A stretch of DNA of 64,000 bases. Source: Sulfuricella sp. (lineage in GTDB: Bacteria; Pseudomonadota; Gammaproteobacteria; Burkholderiales; Sulfuricellaceae). Position numbers and translations under genes: made by a program. The stretch covers positions 434,001 to 498,000 of the forward strand of contig JAHFRP010000001.1 of the NCBI GenBank assembly GCA_023266195.1, read 5' to 3'. Below, in pieces: positions 37,401 through 47,542 of the stretch (position 1 is the first letter of the stretch; each line of letters opens with the position of its first letter). The notes beneath the pieces are model-generated. The model was not told the DNA's origin, searched no databases, and saw nothing but the letters and a program-made list of their open reading frames with translations.

Positions 37401-40400
37401 CCTTGGTCACGGCGGTGGCGACATCGGCGATGGCGCGCACCTGGTTGGTGAGGTTGGCCGCCAGGCCGTTGACGTTGTCGGTGAGGTCCTTCCAGGTGCC
37501 GGCCGCGCCCGGCACGTTGGCCTGGCCGCCGAGCTTGCCCTCGACGCCCACCTCGCGGGCGACGCTGGTGACCTGGTCGGCGAACAGCGCCAGGGTGTCG
37601 GTCATGTTGTTGATGGTGTCGGCCAGTTCGGCGATCTCGCCCTTGGCTTCCACCGTCAGCTTCTTCTTCAGATCGCCCATGGCCACCGCCGTCACCACCT
37701 TGGCTATCCCTCTTACCTGGCTGGTGAGATTGGACGCCATGAAGTTGACGTTGTCGGTGAGGTCCTTCCAGGTGCCGGAGACGCCGCGCACCACGGCCTG
37801 GCCGCCGAGCTTGCCCTCGGTGCCGACTTCGCGCGCCACCCGCGTGACTTCGGCGGCGAAGCTGTTGAGCTGGTCCACCATGGTATTGACGGTGTTTTTC
37901 AGATCGAGGATTTCGCCCTTTACGTCCACCGTGATTTTCTTGCCCAGATCGCCGTTGGCCACGGCGGTGGTCACCTGGGCGATGTTGCGCACCTGGCTGG
38001 TGAGGTTGGAGGCCATCATGTTGACCGAGTCGGTCAAATCCTTCCAGGTACCCGCCACGCCCGTCACGTAGGCCTGGCCGCCGAGCTTGCCGTCGATGCC
38101 GACCTCGCGCGCCACCCGCGTCACTTCGGAAGCGAAGGAACGCAACTGGTCGACCATGGTGTTGATGGTCTCCTTCAATTGCAGGAATTCGCCGCGCACG
38201 TCGACCGTGATCTTGCGGCCAAGATCGCCGTTGGCCACCGCGATGGTGACCTCGGCGATGTTGCGCACCTGCGAGGTGAGGTTGGTGGCCATGCCGTTGA
38301 CCGAATCGGTGAGGTCTTTCCAGGTGCCGGAGACGCCCGCCACCGTGGCTTGGCCGCCGAGTTTGCCCTCGGTGCCGACCTCGCGCGCTACCCGCGTCAC
38401 CTCGGCGCCGAAGGTGGAGAGCTGGTCCACCATGGTGTTGATGGTGGCCTTGAGTTCAAGAATCTCGCCCTTGGCGTCCACAGTGATCTTCTTGGTCAGG
38501 TCGCCGTTGGCGACAGCGGTGGTCACCTGGGCGATGTTGCGCACCTGGTTGGTGAGGTTGGCGGCCATCATGTTGACCGAGTCGGTGAGGTCTTTCCAGG
38601 TGCCGGCCACGCCGGGCACCTGGCCCTGGCCGCCGAGCTTGCCCTCGGTGCCGACCTCGCGCGCCACCCGCGTGACCTCGTCGGCGAAGGTGGAGAGCTG
38701 ATCCACCATGGTGTTGATGGTGGCTTTCAGCTCCGCGATTTCGCCCTTGGCCTCGACGGTGATCTTGCGCGCCAGGTCGCCTTTCGCCACTGCGGTGGTG
38801 ACGTCGGCGATGTTGCGCACCTGTCCCGTCAGGTTGGAGGCCATGCCGTTGACCGAATCGGTGAGATCCTTCCAGGTGCCGCCGACGCCGGCCACTTCGG
38901 CCTGGCCGCCGAGCTTGCCCTCGGTGCCGACCTCGCGCGCCACCCGCGTGACTTCGTCGGCGAAGGTGGAAAGCTGATCCACCATGGTGTTGATGGTTTC
39001 CTTGAGTTGCAGGATTTCGCCCTTGGCTTCCGCGGTGATTTTCCGGCTCAAATCGCCGTTGGCCACCGCGGTGGTCACGTCGGCGATGTTGCGCACCTGC
39101 TGCGTCAGGTTGGAGGCCATGCCGTTGACCGAATCGGTGAGGTCTTTCCAGGTGCCGCCGACGCCGACCACTTCCGCCTGGCCGCCCAGTATCCCCTCGG
39201 TGCCGACCTCGCGCGCCACCCTGGTCACTTCCGAGGCGAAGCTGGAAAGCTGATCGACCATGGTGTTGATGGTGGCCTTGAGTTCGAGGATTTCGCCCTT
39301 GGCCTCGACCGTGATTTTCTTGCCGAGGTCGCCCTTGGCTACCGCCGTGGTCACCTGGGCGATGTTGCGCACCTGGCTGGTGAGGTTGGAAGCCATGCCG
39401 TTGACCGAATCGGTGAGGTCTTTCCAGGTGCCGGATACGCCCTTGACCTCGGCCTGGCCGCCGAGCTTGCCCTCGGTGCCGACCTCGCGCGCCACCCGCG
39501 TGACCTCGGAGGAGAAGCTGGAGAGCTGGTCCACCATGATGTTGATGGTGTTCTTGAGTTCGAGGATTTCGCCCTTGGCCTCGGCGGTGATCTTCTTGCC
39601 GAGGTCGCCGTTGGCCACCGCGGTGGTGACGTCGGCGATGTTGCGCACCTGGGTGGTGAGGTTGGCCGCCATCATGTTGACCGAGTCGGTCAAATCCTTC
39701 CAGGTGCCGGACACGCCTTCCACCTGCCCCTGCCCGCCGAGCTTGCCGTCGGTGCCGACCTCGCGCGCCACCCGCGTGACTTCGGAAGCGAAACTGGAAA
39801 GCTGATCGACCATGGTGTTGATGGTGGCCTTGAGTTCCAGAATCTCGCCCTTGGCGTCCACGGTGATCTTCTTGCCGAGGTCGCCCTTGGCCACGGCGGT
39901 GGTCACCTGGGCGATGTTGCGCACCTGGCCGGTGAGATTGGAAGCCATGCCGTTGACGCTTTCGGTCAAGTCTTTCCAGGTGCCGGAAACGCCGCGCACC
40001 TCTGCTTGTCCGCCGAGCTTGCCTTCCGAGCCGACCTCGCGCGCCACCCGCGTGACCTCGGAGGCGAAGCTGGAAAGCTGGTCCACCATGATGTTGATGG
40101 TTTCCTTGAGTTGCAGGATTTCGCCCTTGGCTTCCGCGGTGATCTTCTTGCCGAGATTGCCGTTGGCCACCGCGGTGGTCACGTCGGCGATGTTGCGCAC
40201 CTGGGTGGTGAGGTTGGAAGCCATGCCGTTGACCGATTCGGTCAGGTCGCGCCAGGTGCCGGAAACGCCCGCCACTTCGGCCTGGCCGCCGAGCTTGCCC
40301 TCGGTGCCGACCTCGCGCGCCACCCGCGTGACTTCGGCGGCGAAGGTGGAGAGCTGGTCCACCATGGTGTTGACGGTATTTTTCAGTTCCAGGATTTCGC

Positions 40401-41079
40401 CCTTGGCCTCGACCGTGATCTGCTTCGACAGGTCGCCCTTGGCTACCGCGGTAGTCACGTCGGCGATGTTGCGCACCTGGGTGGTGAGGTTGGAGGCCAT
40501 GCCGTTGACGCTGTCGGTCAAGTCTTTCCAGGTGCCGGAGACGCCCGCCACCGTGGCCTGGCCGCCGAGGATGCCTTCGGTGCCGACCTCGCGCGCCACC
40601 CTGGTCACTTCGGAGGAGAAGGTGCCGAGGCGCGCCACCATGGTGTTGACGATCTGCGCCGACTTGAGGAACTGGCCCTGCAGCTTGAGGCCGTCGATTT
40701 CCATCGGCACGTCCTGCGACAGGTCGCCGTCGGCCACCGCGCCGACGATGCGGATCATCTCGTTCATCGGGCTGACCAGGTCGTTGACGAGCGCGTTGCT
40801 GGAAGCGACTTTCCTCGCCCAGGAGCCTTTCAGCATGGGCATGTTGATGCGCTCGCCCACCTTGCCCTCCTTGCCGACCTGCTGCGCCACGCGCTCGAAC
40901 TCGGCGGTGAGATTCTCGGATGTTTCGATGATCTCGTTCAGCGTGTCGGCGATCTTGCCCGGCAGGCCGACCAGGTCGCCCGGCATGCGTACGTTGAAAT
41001 CGCCTTTCTTGTAGGCGTCCAGAACCTTCAGCAATTGTTTCAGGTCGAGTTCGCGGGTTTCTTCCGTGGCGGCGGTCAT
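34423..41079 (-). CDS. Giant poly-HAMP hybrid histidine kinase with twelve 92-residue repeats, GAF and three receivers
   Basis: The protein has 2,218 residues from ATG 41079, with GGAGG 5 bases upstream; an earlier ATG at 41118 has no such site. No signal or membrane segment is seen. After a HAMP-like N-terminal part, twelve tandem repeats of 92 residues (about 144-1247) follow, each with [28 protein letters not shown] and [12 protein letters not shown]; each is a HAMP pair. Then come GAF (about 1270-1410), coiled coil, HisKA ([12 protein letters not shown] near 1508), HATPase ([35 protein letters not shown]) and three receivers (about 1830-1945, 1955-2065, 2097-2213). A repeat-derived linker lies at about 1765-1812. 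The layout resembles Nik1-type (group III) osmosensing kinases, but with far more HAMP units. Confidence 0.95.
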   Translation of the reverse strand: MTAATEETRELDLKQLLKVLDAYKKGDFNVRMPGDLVGLPGKIADTLNEIIETSENLTAEFERVAQQVGKEGKVGERINMPMLKGSWARKVASSNALVNDLVSPMNEMIRIVGAVADGDLSQDVPMEIDGLKLQGQFLKSAQIVNTMVARLGTFSSEVTRVAREVGTEGILGGQATVAGVSGTWKDLTDSVNGMASNLTTQVRNIADVTTAVAKGDLSKQITVEAKGEILELKNTVNTMVDQLSTFAAEVTRVAREVGTEGKLGGQAEVAGVSGTWRDLTESVNGMASNLTTQVRNIADVTTAVANGNLGKKITAEAKGEILQLKETINIMVDQLSSFASEVTRVAREVGSEGKLGGQAEVRGVSGTWKDLTESVNGMASNLTGQVRNIAQVTTAVAKGDLGKKITVDAKGEILELKATINTMVDQLSSFASEVTRVAREVGTDGKLGGQGQVEGVSGTWKDLTDSVNMMAANLTTQVRNIADVTTAVANGDLGKKITAEAKGEILELKNTINIMVDQLSSFSSEVTRVAREVGTEGKLGGQAEVKGVSGTWKDLTDSVNGMASNLTSQVRNIAQVTTAVAKGDLGKKITVEAKGEILELKATINTMVDQLSSFASEVTRVAREVGTEGILGGQAEVVGVGGTWKDLTDSVNGMASNLTQQVRNIADVTTAVANGDLSRKITAEAKGEILQLKETINTMVDQLSTFADEVTRVAREVGTEGKLGGQAEVAGVGGTWKDLTDSVNGMASNLTGQVRNIADVTTAVAKGDLARKITVEAKGEIAELKATINTMVDQLSTFADEVTRVAREVGTEGKLGGQGQVPGVAGTWKDLTDSVNMMAANLTNQVRNIAQVTTAVANGDLTKKITVDAKGEILELKATINTMVDQLSTFGAEVTRVAREVGTEGKLGGQATVAGVSGTWKDLTDSVNGMATNLTSQVRNIAEVTIAVANGDLGRKITVDVRGEFLQLKETINTMVDQLRSFASEVTRVAREVGIDGKLGGQAYVTGVAGTWKDLTDSVNMMASNLTSQVRNIAQVTTAVANGDLGKKITVDVKGEILDLKNTVNTMVDQLNSFAAEVTRVAREVGTEGKLGGQAVVRGVSGTWKDLTDNVNFMASNLTSQVRGIAKVVTAVAMGDLKKKLTVEAKGEIAELADTINNMTDTLALFADQVTSVAREVGVEGKLGGQANVPGAAGTWKDLTDNVNGLAANLTNQVRAIADVATAVTKGDLTRSVQVEAKGEVADLKDNVNEMIRNLRETTRQNSEQDWLKTNLAKFTRLLQGQRDLTAVSKMVLSELAPLINGQHGVFYMMDETTPENPRLKLLSAYAFKERKNLSNEWKLGEGLVGQCAYEKQRILLTSVPADYIEVTSGLGEAKPQNIVVLPIIFENKVKAVVEIASFTLFSAIHQTFLDQLSESIGIVLNTIEANMRTEDLLKQSQSLAQELQSQQEELRQTNDELEDKARLLEEQKAEVERKNREVEVAKTSLEEKAEQLSLTSKYKSEFLSNMSHELRTPLNSLLILAQQLAENPQGNLDPKQVDYARTIQGSGKDLLALINEILDLSKIESGTVTLDLADATFTGIKEQVERNFRHVAENRNLSFGVELAPSLPDSMYTDEKRLQQVIKNLLSNAFKFTEKGRVTVRVEPATSGWSIDHPVLSRAGQVIGFYVSDSGIGVPVDKQKIIFEAFQQADTGTARKYGGTGLGLSISREIARLLGGELRLVSSEPGKGSVFAFYVPLHAMEQGSGGQNAPRGGPGGRSDTSGAYPSPPAPLPQGERGENATPRENRGGNATLRENAEKAPLPSRERGGGEGGDSVYLLDDRAGIKPGDHSLLIIEDDMRFAEILLHTAHEKGFKGLVATRGGEALKLATEFVPTAITLDLHLPDMDGWVVLEALKRNTHTRHIPVDIISVEDNRARGLRFGAFEYLVKPVTAESIQKALTDVRKFADLEMKDLLVADGDEEHRKNIVALIGNGDVRVKAVTTGKEALSALKRKRYDCMVIDLNLPDMPGADLLQAMQDNDLTRDVPVLVYGATELPKKDQERLKALALKGIVKEVTTPERLLDETALFLHRVVSRLPEDRRRMLEKLYTGGDSLDGKKVLVVDDDVRNIFALTAALERNKMGVLSAENGKNAIEVLKKNPDVDIVLMDIMMPEMDGFETMQLIRKMKKFESLPMIALTAKAMKGDREKCIEAGASDYVSKPVDVDQLLSLMRVWLYR
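35643..35786. repeat. CCCTCTCCC-type array in frame inside the giant kinase gene
   Basis: Hairpins CCCCTCTCCC/GGGGAGAGGGG (35657-35682) and CCCCTCTC/GAGAGGGG (about 35747-35771) flank two tandem TTCTCGCGC units. No stop codon arises in the kinase frame; the linker between the ATPase domain and the first receiver reads [24 protein letters not shown] and [14 protein letters not shown]. Confidence 0.9.
37336..40648 (-). repeat. Twelve tandem 276-base repeats encoding HAMP pairs
   Basis: Twelve copies of a 276-base unit, highly similar in DNA as well as protein, lie inside the giant kinase gene. Copies differ mainly at short variable patches (AEV/GQV/ATV after GGQ; LTTQ/LTGQ/LTSQ). The final copies towards 37.4 kb are the most diverged. 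Limits are approximate. Confidence 0.92.
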
Positions 41080-41138
41080 GATTCCTCCCTCTGTAAGTTT
41101 AAGCACAAGATGGAACAACGTTTTTCAAAATCAACCCC

Positions 41139-41196
41139 GTAGGAGCCCGATTTATCGGGCGATCCGCAGCCATCGCGCAACAAGTCGCGCCCCTAC
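41139..41196. repeat. REP-like hairpin pair upstream of the giant kinase gene
   Basis: A direct CCCGAT-type unit (GTAG at 41139) and an inverted GCGC-type unit ending CTAC at 41196. The second head provides the TAG stop (41193-41195) of the GAF-PAS-GGDEF-EAL-REC gene. Confidence 0.85.
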
Positions 41197-44030
41197 CGCC
41201 GTGTCTCGTAATGCCGGAACGCGTCGCGCACGGTTTCCAGCAATTCGCCGTCTTCCCACGGCTTGGTGAGGAACCTGAACAGCTCGCCCTTGTTCACCGC
41301 ATCGGCCACCGACTTGAGGTCGGTATAGCCGGAGAGCACGACACGCACCGTGTCGGGATGCAGTTCCCGCGCTTTGCCGAGAAATGCCGCACCGCTCATC
41401 TGCGGCATGCGTCCGTCGCAGAGCACCACGCCGACATTGTGAGTGGCGAGCTGTTCCAGCCCTTCCAGCCCACTGTTGGCGGTGAGAATGTGGTAGCCCT
41501 CGCGCCGCAACAGGCGCTTCAGGGACGAAAGTATTGCCGGCTCGTCGTCCACCAGCAGCAGGGTGCGTTCAGGCATTTCCGAGCCTGGCGGGAAAATCAG
41601 CCTGCGCCGTTCGCGCAGCAGTTGTTCTAACTCGGCGGCGGGTACCGGCCGGCTGAAATAATAGCCCTGCATTTCGTCGCAGCCGCGCGCGCGCAGGAAA
41701 TTGAGCTGGGCCTCGGTCTCCACCCCTTCCGCGATCACGGTCAGCTTCAGGCTGTGCGACAGGGCGATTACCGCCATGGCGATGGCGGCGTCGTTGGGGT
41801 CGCGGGTGATTTCGCGGACGAAAGATTGGTCGATTTTCAGGCGGTCGATGGCGAAGCGCTTGAGATAGCTCAGGGAGGAATAGCCGGTGCCGAAATCGTC
41901 GATGGACAGGGTGACTCCCAGCCCCTTGAGCTTCTCCGTGGCGCGGATGAAGGTTTCCGCGTCCGCCATCACTGCGCTTTCGGTCAGTTCCAGTTCCAGG
42001 GTGTTGGGATCGAGCCCGGTTTCGCGCAAGATCGACGCAGCCAGCGCGACCACGTCCTGGGCAATAAACTGGTGCGCCGAGAGATTTACCGCCACGGTCA
42101 CGGCGGGCAGCCCGGCGTCCTGCCACGCCTTGTTCCGGCGGCAGGCCTCCCGCAGCACCCATTCGCCGATCGGCGCGATCAGCCCGGTTTCTTCAGCCAG
42201 CGGGATGAAATCCCCCGGCGGTACCAGGCCGCGCTGCGGATGCCGCCAGCGGATCAGCGCTTCGCAGCCGATGATCTCGCCGGTGCGCAGGCTCAGCTGG
42301 GGCTGGTAGTAAAGCACCAGTTCGTCCCGCTCGACGGCCCGGCGCAAGTCGTTTTCCATGTCCAGCCGCTCCAGCGAGCGGGCGTTCATTTCCGCGGCAT
42401 AGAAACGCAAGCCGTTGCCGCCGTCGGCCTTGGCGCGATACATCGCCGCTCCGGCATTTTTCAGCAAGCTTTCACGGGTGGCGCCATCTTCCGGCAGAAT
42501 ACCGACACCGATGCTGGCGCCGATGAAGATATCCCGCTCACCGATGGAAAACGGCTGCGACAGCGCTCTCAGGATGGCCTGGGCAAGCACGGATGCCGCT
42601 TCCACCTCCGTATCTTCGGCCACCATGACGAATTCGTCGCCGCCAATCCGCGCCACGGTGTCCGATTCCCGTGACAGCCCGCGCAGGCGGTTGGCGACTT
42701 CCTGCAGCAACCGGTCGCCCTGGTCGCGCCCCAGGCTGTCGTTGATTTCCTTGAAGCGGTCGAGGTTGAGCGCCAGCACCGCAAGTTTCTTTTCTGCCTG
42801 CTTGCAGCGCATCACCGCCTGGGACAGGCGATCCATCAACAGGTTGAGATTCGGCAGCCCGGTCAGGTCGTCGAAGTTGGACTGGCGTTCCAGTTGTGCC
42901 AGGTAGCGCTTGCGTTCGCGGATATCCGTCAGCGTTACCACCGCGCCCAGCCGTTTGCCATCCTCCAGGATGGGCATGCTGGTGAGTTCCACCGGCAGCG
43001 GGGCGCCTTCCTTGCGCCAGAATGTTTCCTCCTCGCCCCGAATGGTGATGCCGGTTGCCAGGGAAGCATACAGCGGGCAATCTTCATGGCGGTAGGGGCT
43101 GCCGTCCGGTCGGGAGTGGTGCAGGGTGGTGTGGCCCTGTTGTCCGAGCAGTTCGCCTTTTTCATAACCCAGCATGGCGGCGGCGGCGGGGTTGACGAAG
43201 GTGATGACGCCGTTGCTGTCGGTGCCGTAGATGCCTTCGCCCGCCGACTCCAGAATCAGCGCGTTCTGGCGGCTTACCCGCTGGAAGGCCTGTTCCGCTT
43301 CGCGTTGCCGCTGCCGGGTGCGCAGGGTCTCGATGCCGAAGGCGAGGTCGTCGGCGGCTTCGGTGAGCAGCCCGATTTCCTCGTCGTTAAAGGCGTCGGT
43401 TTCCACGGCATAGATGGCCAATATCCCGATGACCTCGCCGAATACCCGCAACGGCAGCGCCAAGCCGGAGTTGAAGCCGTGCGCCAGCGCGGCCTCGCGC
43501 CAGGGCGCCGTCATGGGGTCGCTCGCTATGTCCCTTGCCACTACCGCCTGGCTGGTGCGCACCGCTATGCCGCCGGGGCCGCGCCCGAGTTCGTTATCTT
43601 CCCACGTGAGGTTGGACGTGGCGAGATAATCCTCGCCCGTACCGAAATGAGCCACCGGCCGGATGGGCTTTCCTTCGGCATGTTCCGCGTAACCCACCCA
43701 GGCGAAAGGATAGCCGCCGATCTCGACGATCAGGCGGCAAACTTCATGCAGTTGCGCTGCTTCGTCAGTGGCGCGCAGCAGCGCGCGGTTGCTGGCGCTG
43801 AGGGTGCGCAATGCGCGGTTGACGCGCCGGGTTTGATTGGTGACCTGCTCGATGTGATGGCGGCGGACTTGCGCATCCTCCGCCAGCGAGTCGATGGCGC
43901 ATGCCAGACGGCCTGTCTCGCTGTCGTCGTGGGGAAGGGCGGTGCGCGCCTTGAAATTTCCGTGGGCCAACTGCTCGGCGGTGGCAATAATGGTGTTTAG
44001 AACGTCCATGTCGTTAATTCCATTAGACAT
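41193..44030 (-). CDS. GAF-PAS-GGDEF-EAL-REC c-di-GMP regulator
   Basis: A soluble protein of 945 residues from ATG 44030. An ATG at 44087 lies in a dispersed repeat and is less likely; 44009 is another option, and none has a strong ribosome site. Domains are a HAMP-like start, GAF (about 85-225), PAS (about 240-365), GGDEF (about 380-535; intact RIGGDEF near 462 with RESD inhibitory site), EAL (about 550-800; CEALIRW near 589, DDFGTGYSS) and a C-terminal receiver (about 822-935; LLVDDEPAILSSL, FLTKPWEDGEL). The C-terminal receiver closely resembles that of the 23821 protein, implying duplication of a module. The stop codon is a REP head. Confidence 0.92.
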   Translation of the reverse strand: MSNGINDMDVLNTIIATAEQLAHGNFKARTALPHDDSETGRLACAIDSLAEDAQVRRHHIEQVTNQTRRVNRALRTLSASNRALLRATDEAAQLHEVCRLIVEIGGYPFAWVGYAEHAEGKPIRPVAHFGTGEDYLATSNLTWEDNELGRGPGGIAVRTSQAVVARDIASDPMTAPWREAALAHGFNSGLALPLRVFGEVIGILAIYAVETDAFNDEEIGLLTEAADDLAFGIETLRTRQRQREAEQAFQRVSRQNALILESAGEGIYGTDSNGVITFVNPAAAAMLGYEKGELLGQQGHTTLHHSRPDGSPYRHEDCPLYASLATGITIRGEEETFWRKEGAPLPVELTSMPILEDGKRLGAVVTLTDIRERKRYLAQLERQSNFDDLTGLPNLNLLMDRLSQAVMRCKQAEKKLAVLALNLDRFKEINDSLGRDQGDRLLQEVANRLRGLSRESDTVARIGGDEFVMVAEDTEVEAASVLAQAILRALSQPFSIGERDIFIGASIGVGILPEDGATRESLLKNAGAAMYRAKADGGNGLRFYAAEMNARSLERLDMENDLRRAVERDELVLYYQPQLSLRTGEIIGCEALIRWRHPQRGLVPPGDFIPLAEETGLIAPIGEWVLREACRRNKAWQDAGLPAVTVAVNLSAHQFIAQDVVALAASILRETGLDPNTLELELTESAVMADAETFIRATEKLKGLGVTLSIDDFGTGYSSLSYLKRFAIDRLKIDQSFVREITRDPNDAAIAMAVIALSHSLKLTVIAEGVETEAQLNFLRARGCDEMQGYYFSRPVPAAELEQLLRERRRLIFPPGSEMPERTLLLVDDEPAILSSLKRLLRREGYHILTANSGLEGLEQLATHNVGVVLCDGRMPQMSGAAFLGKARELHPDTVRVVLSGYTDLKSVADAVNKGELFRFLTKPWEDGELLETVRDAFRHYETRR

Positions 44031-44682
44031 TATTGCTGGTGTTGGCGGATTTGCAGGAACGGCCGCCAAACATTGAAACTCCGTCATTCCCGCGCGGGCG
44101 GGAATCCATTATCGATAAGGTTCCTAGATTCCGGGTCGAGCCCGGAATGACGGCATTCAAGGGCCGAATCGATAAATAAAGCGTCGCAAAAATTCGTGTG
44201 CGCATTCAGCCGCCAGGCATCGGGCGCCTGTGCAGAAAGAATCCGGGACCGGGAGCAAATAAAACTGCTCGGCGAGGAAACTTGCAGAGGTGGGCAGCGC
44301 CAGCTTGGCTGGCTGCTGAGGCATTTGCGCTGCCATGTTTTGCAAAATCAGGCGCTCTCGGTCTTTAAATGCCGGCAGAATACTTTCCCCAATTCGTACA
44401 GCATAACCAATAACCGGCGCTTTGTCGAAAATATTGAATCTTCGCTTTTGATGTGTGGGGCGATGCGCCGGGCGGGTTTCAATGATGCGGGCGCCGGATG
44501 GAAAATACGTCCTATCCCAAAGTTGACGGCGGGGCTATTGGCGGCATCTTGAAAGGAAAGTGGCCCGGATGGGCATTGGGGAGCAATGCTGGTAGCGCAC
44601 GCGGCCTCGCGTGGCGCTACAAAATGAAAACGCCTCGAAAAACCTGGTGATTAAGGTCGATTCAAGGCGTTTATCAAGCAAT
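44031..44682. other. Gap between signalling island and tRNA-Asp
   Basis: A stretch of about 650 bases without a convincing gene. At 44081-44153 is a 73-base palindromic repeat with ends CCGTCATTCC and GGAATGACGG. A hairpin of GTAGCGCACGCG and CGCGTGGCGCTAC lies at about 44591-44617. Arms AACGCCT and AGGCGTT near 44629-44670 may end the tRNA-Asp transcript. Short ORFs here show no family signature. Confidence 0.6.
44081..44153. repeat. CCGTCATTCC-type dispersed repeat
   Basis: A 73-base element with inverted ends CCGTCATTCC/GGAATGACGG and internal hairpins CCCGCGCGGGCGGG and CCGGGTCGAGCCCGG. A related copy lies at 63531-63600. Confidence 0.85.
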
Positions 44683-44759
44683 TGGCGGAGTGGACGGGAC
44701 TCGAACCCGCGACCCCCGGCGTGACAGGCCGGTATTCTAACCAACTGAACTACCACTCC
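44683..44759 (-). tRNA. tRNA-Asp (GTC)
   Basis: A 77-base tRNA with encoded CCA. The minus strand begins GGAGTGGTAGTTCAGTTGG; the anticodon loop CTGTCAC carries GTC. The acceptor stem GGAGTGG/CCACTCC and the T-arm GGTTCGAGTCC are intact. Confidence 0.97.
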
Positions 44760-44800
44760 AGAAAATCTTTTCGTCGCGATGAGCGGCGATTTAAAACCAA

Positions 44801-44823
44801 GGGCCCGGATTTCTCCAGGCCCC
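44801..44823. terminator. Terminator-like hairpin upstream of tRNA-Asp
   Basis: GGGCCCGGA, TTTC loop, TCCAGGCCC, followed on the plus strand by CCATTTTT. The core is nearly the same as the terminator at 45631. No plus-strand gene directly before it is recognised, so its client is unclear. Confidence 0.45.
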
Positions 44824-44956
44824 CATTTTTGCTGGCGTTCCAAGCGGCTCGCCAGCAAAACAACTGCGCGCATATTAGCACTTCCTTTCCCGGCTTGTCT
44901 ACAGCGACAGAGAAAATACGCGCCGAGGCGCGCATTTTCCCCCATCCTGTAATGAT

Positions 44957-45125
44957 CCTAGGAGCCTGTCGGGCTTAAAGGAAATCGGCTGCAAATCCGC
45001 CTGACCGGTCCATATTTCGCCGCTTTTTTGGTCAATAGAACAACTATTGACCTGCAAAACCGGCAAAATCTGTCCTCGCCCAGCCGAATTTTCGCTTCGA
45101 TTCTTCAAGTCCGACAGGCCCCTAG
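44957..45125. mobile_element. MITE-like element of about 169 bases
   Basis: Terminal inverted repeats of 23 bases, 20 of which match (left CTAGGAGCCTGTCGG..., right end reversed CTAGGGGCCTGTCGG...). A central perfect hairpin GGTCAATAG/CTATTGACC lies at 45030-45052. There is no coding capacity. It looks like a miniature inverted-repeat transposable element moved by an enzyme encoded elsewhere. Confidence 0.7.
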
Positions 45126-45407
45126 CTCTGCACCCGCAAAACCGCACACTCCAACACGTCCAACCGAGGTTTCTAGGATGATTGGGTCGGCTTCATTTGT
45201 CGGCGGGGCTCGCTGCCATGCATTCCGAATGCGCTGCGCTTGCCGGTCGGCATTTTGCCGCAGCCGGATGAAATCACCTGCGGCCCAACACGCCTGTATG
45301 CCACTTACCGCTACTGGGGGCGAGCCGCTGGTGCTGGCGGCCGGTGCGGTGCGGGCTGAAGCGGCGCCTTTGGTTCTACGGTTTTACGAGAAACGAATCC
45401 GGCTGGC

Positions 45408-45560
45408 CTACCGCTGGGAGTTGGTCTGGATTTGCTGGTGATTGGGCCGCTGGCTCTTTTCGATTTCCTTGGTGATCCAGGTCATCGCGTTCAGGCCGAG
45501 AAAACTGAGAATACCGACCACCACAAACGAGACGATCGTGATAAGCGCGAATTTTTTCAT
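45408..45560 (-). CDS. Small predicted membrane protein, 50 residues
   Basis: A short ORF with ATG at 45560 and a strong AGGAGGG ribosome site 4-5 bases upstream. The protein has one membrane helix, KFALITIVSFVVVGILSFLG (about residues 3-22), followed by a polar tail rich in Gln and Asn ending in TNSQR. It has the look of a real single-pass small protein with a short cytoplasmic N-terminus. It lies downstream of the tRNA-Ala/tRNA-Glu pair but beyond their terminator, so it needs its own promoter. Function unknown; no homologue recognised. Confidence 0.6.
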   Translation of the reverse strand: MKKFALITIVSFVVVGILSFLGLNAMTWITKEIEKSQRPNHQQIQTNSQR

Positions 45561-45630
45561 TTTCCCTCCTGTGCGGGCCACAGCCAGGCCGAACGGCTTC
45601 TGGAAAATTCGGAAGCCGGCCTGAAAATGG

Positions 45631-45660
45631 AAAAGGGCCTGGATTTCTCCAGGCCCTTTT
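45631..45660 (-). terminator. Terminator of the tRNA-Ala/tRNA-Glu transcript
   Basis: A perfect 13-base-pair stem AAAAGGGCCTGGA/TCCAGGCCCTTTT with a 4-base loop, 6 bases after the tRNA-Glu CCA end; A/T tracts on both arms allow termination in either direction. Confidence 0.9.
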
Positions 45661-45666
45661 CGCTTT

Positions 45667-45742
45667 TGGCGTCCCCAACCGGATTCGAACCGGTGTTATC
45701 GCCGTGAAAGGGCGGTGTCCTAGGCCTCTAGACGATGGGGAC
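45667..45742 (-). tRNA. tRNA-Glu (TTC)
   Basis: A 76-base tRNA with encoded CCA. The minus strand begins GTCCCCATCGTCTAGAGG; the anticodon loop CTTTCAC carries TTC. It lies 133 bases downstream of gltX, which encodes the enzyme that charges it, and follows tRNA-Ala by 5 bases. Confidence 0.97.
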
Positions 45743-45747
45743 CTAAT

Positions 45748-45823
<76 letters not shown>

Positions 45824-45874
45824 GAAAAGTCCGCTACTATACTGACGCTCGGGCTGCTTGTCAACAAGATCGCG

Positions 45875-47263
45875 CTACTCGAAACTTGCTGCATGCGCGG
45901 AAATTCGTTTCAGAGTTTCCTCGCGTCCGATCAATTCTAACACGGCATCGACCGCAGGTGTTTGGGTTTCTCCGGTGACCAGCAGGCGCAGCGGCATGGC
46001 GAGCTTGGGAAACTTCAGTCCGTGCTCGGCTACGACGGCTTTCATCAGGGCATTGATGGCCTGTTTGTTCCATTCCACCTGGCCCAGCTTCTCCTGGAAA
46101 CCGCGGATCGCCGGGATGATTTCCGGCGTGACGTGCTCGGCCATCAGCTCGGGGGAGGGCGACAGCGGACGGTAGAAATATACCGCGGCATCGGCCAGTT
46201 CCTCGACGGTGTTGACGCGCTCCTTGAGCAGGTCGATCACCTGGGTCATGGCCGGGCCTTTTTCCGGGTCGCACAGGTCGGTTTCCAGAAAGGGCATCAC
46301 CAGCTGCGCCAGGCGCTGGCTGTCGGTTTTCTTGATGTATTGCTGGTTGAGCCAGAGCAGTTTTTCCGGGTTGAACTTGGCCGGCGATTTCGAGATCGAT
46401 TCGAGATCGAACCACTCGACCAGCTGGTTGAGGTCGAAGATTTCCTCGTCGCCATGCGCCCAGCCCAGGCGCGCCAGGTAATTCAGCAGCGCCTCCGGCA
46501 AGTAGCCGTCCTCCTGGTACTGCATCACGCTGACCGCGCCGTGGCGCTTCGACAGGCGCTCGCCGTCGTGGCCCAGGATCATCGGCACATGGGCGTACTG
46601 CGGCAGCGGCGCGTTGAGCGCCTTGAGGATGTTGATCTGGCGCGGGGTATTGTTGAGGTGGTCGTCGCCGCGGATGACGTGGGTGATGTTCATGTCCCAG
46701 TCGTCCACCACCACGCAGAAATTGTAGGTCGGCGTGCCGTCGCTGCGCGCGATGATCAGGTCGTCGAGTTCGCTGTTGCTGACCACCACGCGCCCCTTGA
46801 CCAGGTCGTCGATCACCACCGCGCCGTCGAGCGGGGTCTTGAAGCGCACCACCGGCTGCACGCCTTCCGGCGGAGTCGCGCGCGAATCGCGCCAGCGCCG
46901 GTCGTAGCGCGGCTTCAGGCCGGCCGCCTGCTGTTCCTCGCGCAGCCGGTCGAGCTCTTCCTTGCTGGCGTAGCAGTAATAAGCCTTGTCCTCGTCGAGC
47001 AATTGCTTGATCACTTCTTTGTAGCGATCCATGCGCTGCATCTGGTAAAACGGGCCTTCGTCGTGGCCGAGGCCGAGCCAGCTCATCCCATCCAGGATGG
47101 CCTGAACGGATTCCTGGGAAGAGCGTTCGAGATCGGTGTCTTCGATGCGCAGCACGAAAGTGCCTTTGTGCTTGCGGGCGTAAGCCCAGGAAAACAGCGC
47201 GGTGCGGGCGCCGCCGATATGCAGGTAGCCGGTGGGGCTGGGAGCGAAACGTGTGCGGACCAT
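45875..47263 (-). CDS. gltX: Glutamyl-tRNA synthetase
   Basis: GltX joins glutamate to tRNA-Glu. The protein has 462 residues, the usual bacterial length. The class I HIGH motif is in [19 protein letters not shown] (residues 5-23) and the KMSKS-like motif is [11 protein letters not shown] near 240. The anticodon-binding helical C-terminal domain follows from about 320. It is followed on the same strand by tRNA-Ala and tRNA-Glu with no terminator between, so processing from a common transcript is possible. Confidence 0.97.
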   Translation of the reverse strand: MVRTRFAPSPTGYLHIGGARTALFSWAYARKHKGTFVLRIEDTDLERSSQESVQAILDGMSWLGLGHDEGPFYQMQRMDRYKEVIKQLLDEDKAYYCYASKEELDRLREEQQAAGLKPRYDRRWRDSRATPPEGVQPVVRFKTPLDGAVVIDDLVKGRVVVSNSELDDLIIARSDGTPTYNFCVVVDDWDMNITHVIRGDDHLNNTPRQINILKALNAPLPQYAHVPMILGHDGERLSKRHGAVSVMQYQEDGYLPEALLNYLARLGWAHGDEEIFDLNQLVEWFDLESISKSPAKFNPEKLLWLNQQYIKKTDSQRLAQLVMPFLETDLCDPEKGPAMTQVIDLLKERVNTVEELADAAVYFYRPLSPSPELMAEHVTPEIIPAIRGFQEKLGQVEWNKQAINALMKAVVAEHGLKFPKLAMPLRLLVTGETQTPAVDAVLELIGREETLKRISAHAASFE

Positions 47264-47388
47264 GTTCTTTTAGGGAAAAATAAAAGGGGTCTATTTTACG
47301 ACAACCGCGGACAAACTTTGTGGAAATTGAGCGGGTCGGTTTATTGACGTTTCCCGGACGATATGATTTAATTGCGCCTCTTTTCTGC

Positions 47389-47463
47389 GGGTGGTTAGCT
47401 CAGCGGTAGAGCACTGCCTTCACACGGCAGGGGTCACAGGTTCAATCCCTGTACCACCCACCA
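47389..47463 (+). tRNA. tRNA-Val (CAC)
   Basis: A 75-base tRNA with encoded CCA, beginning GGGTGGTTAGCTCAGC; anticodon loop TTCACAC carries CAC. It is divergent from gltX, 125 bases away. Confidence 0.95.
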
Positions 47464-47542
47464 AAAATTCTGGTTATTATTAACCTTATTCCTCTCGGAT
47501 TTCCTATCCGGCAGACGTTAAATTCTCTCATTCGAGATAAAA

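Larger units (their letters stand above)
44760..45407. other. Gap between tRNA-Asp and the small membrane protein gene
   Basis: About 650 bases without a recognised gene, containing the hairpin at 44801 and the inverted-repeat element at 44957-45125. From 45126 to 45407 nothing is recognised. Confidence 0.6.

Noticed and set aside
37336..40648. Tandem repeats considered as CRISPR or satellite DNA
   Set aside because: The 276-base units are coding, without spacers, and each translates into the same HAMP pair.
36118..41142. Open frame of 1,674 codons on the plus strand opposite the giant kinase
   Set aside because: It is the antisense shadow of twelve nearly identical GC-rich repeats; its product is a repeated His/Asp/Gly/Val-rich string without any family motif and without a ribosome site.
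44196..44552. 118-codon plus-strand frame between the signalling island and tRNA-Asp
   Set aside because: No ribosome site, no family pattern, and its composition looks like non-coding DNA.
44899..45147. 82-codon minus-strand frame over the MITE-like element
   Set aside because: It runs through both inverted ends of the element, so the open frame is a by-product of the repeat.
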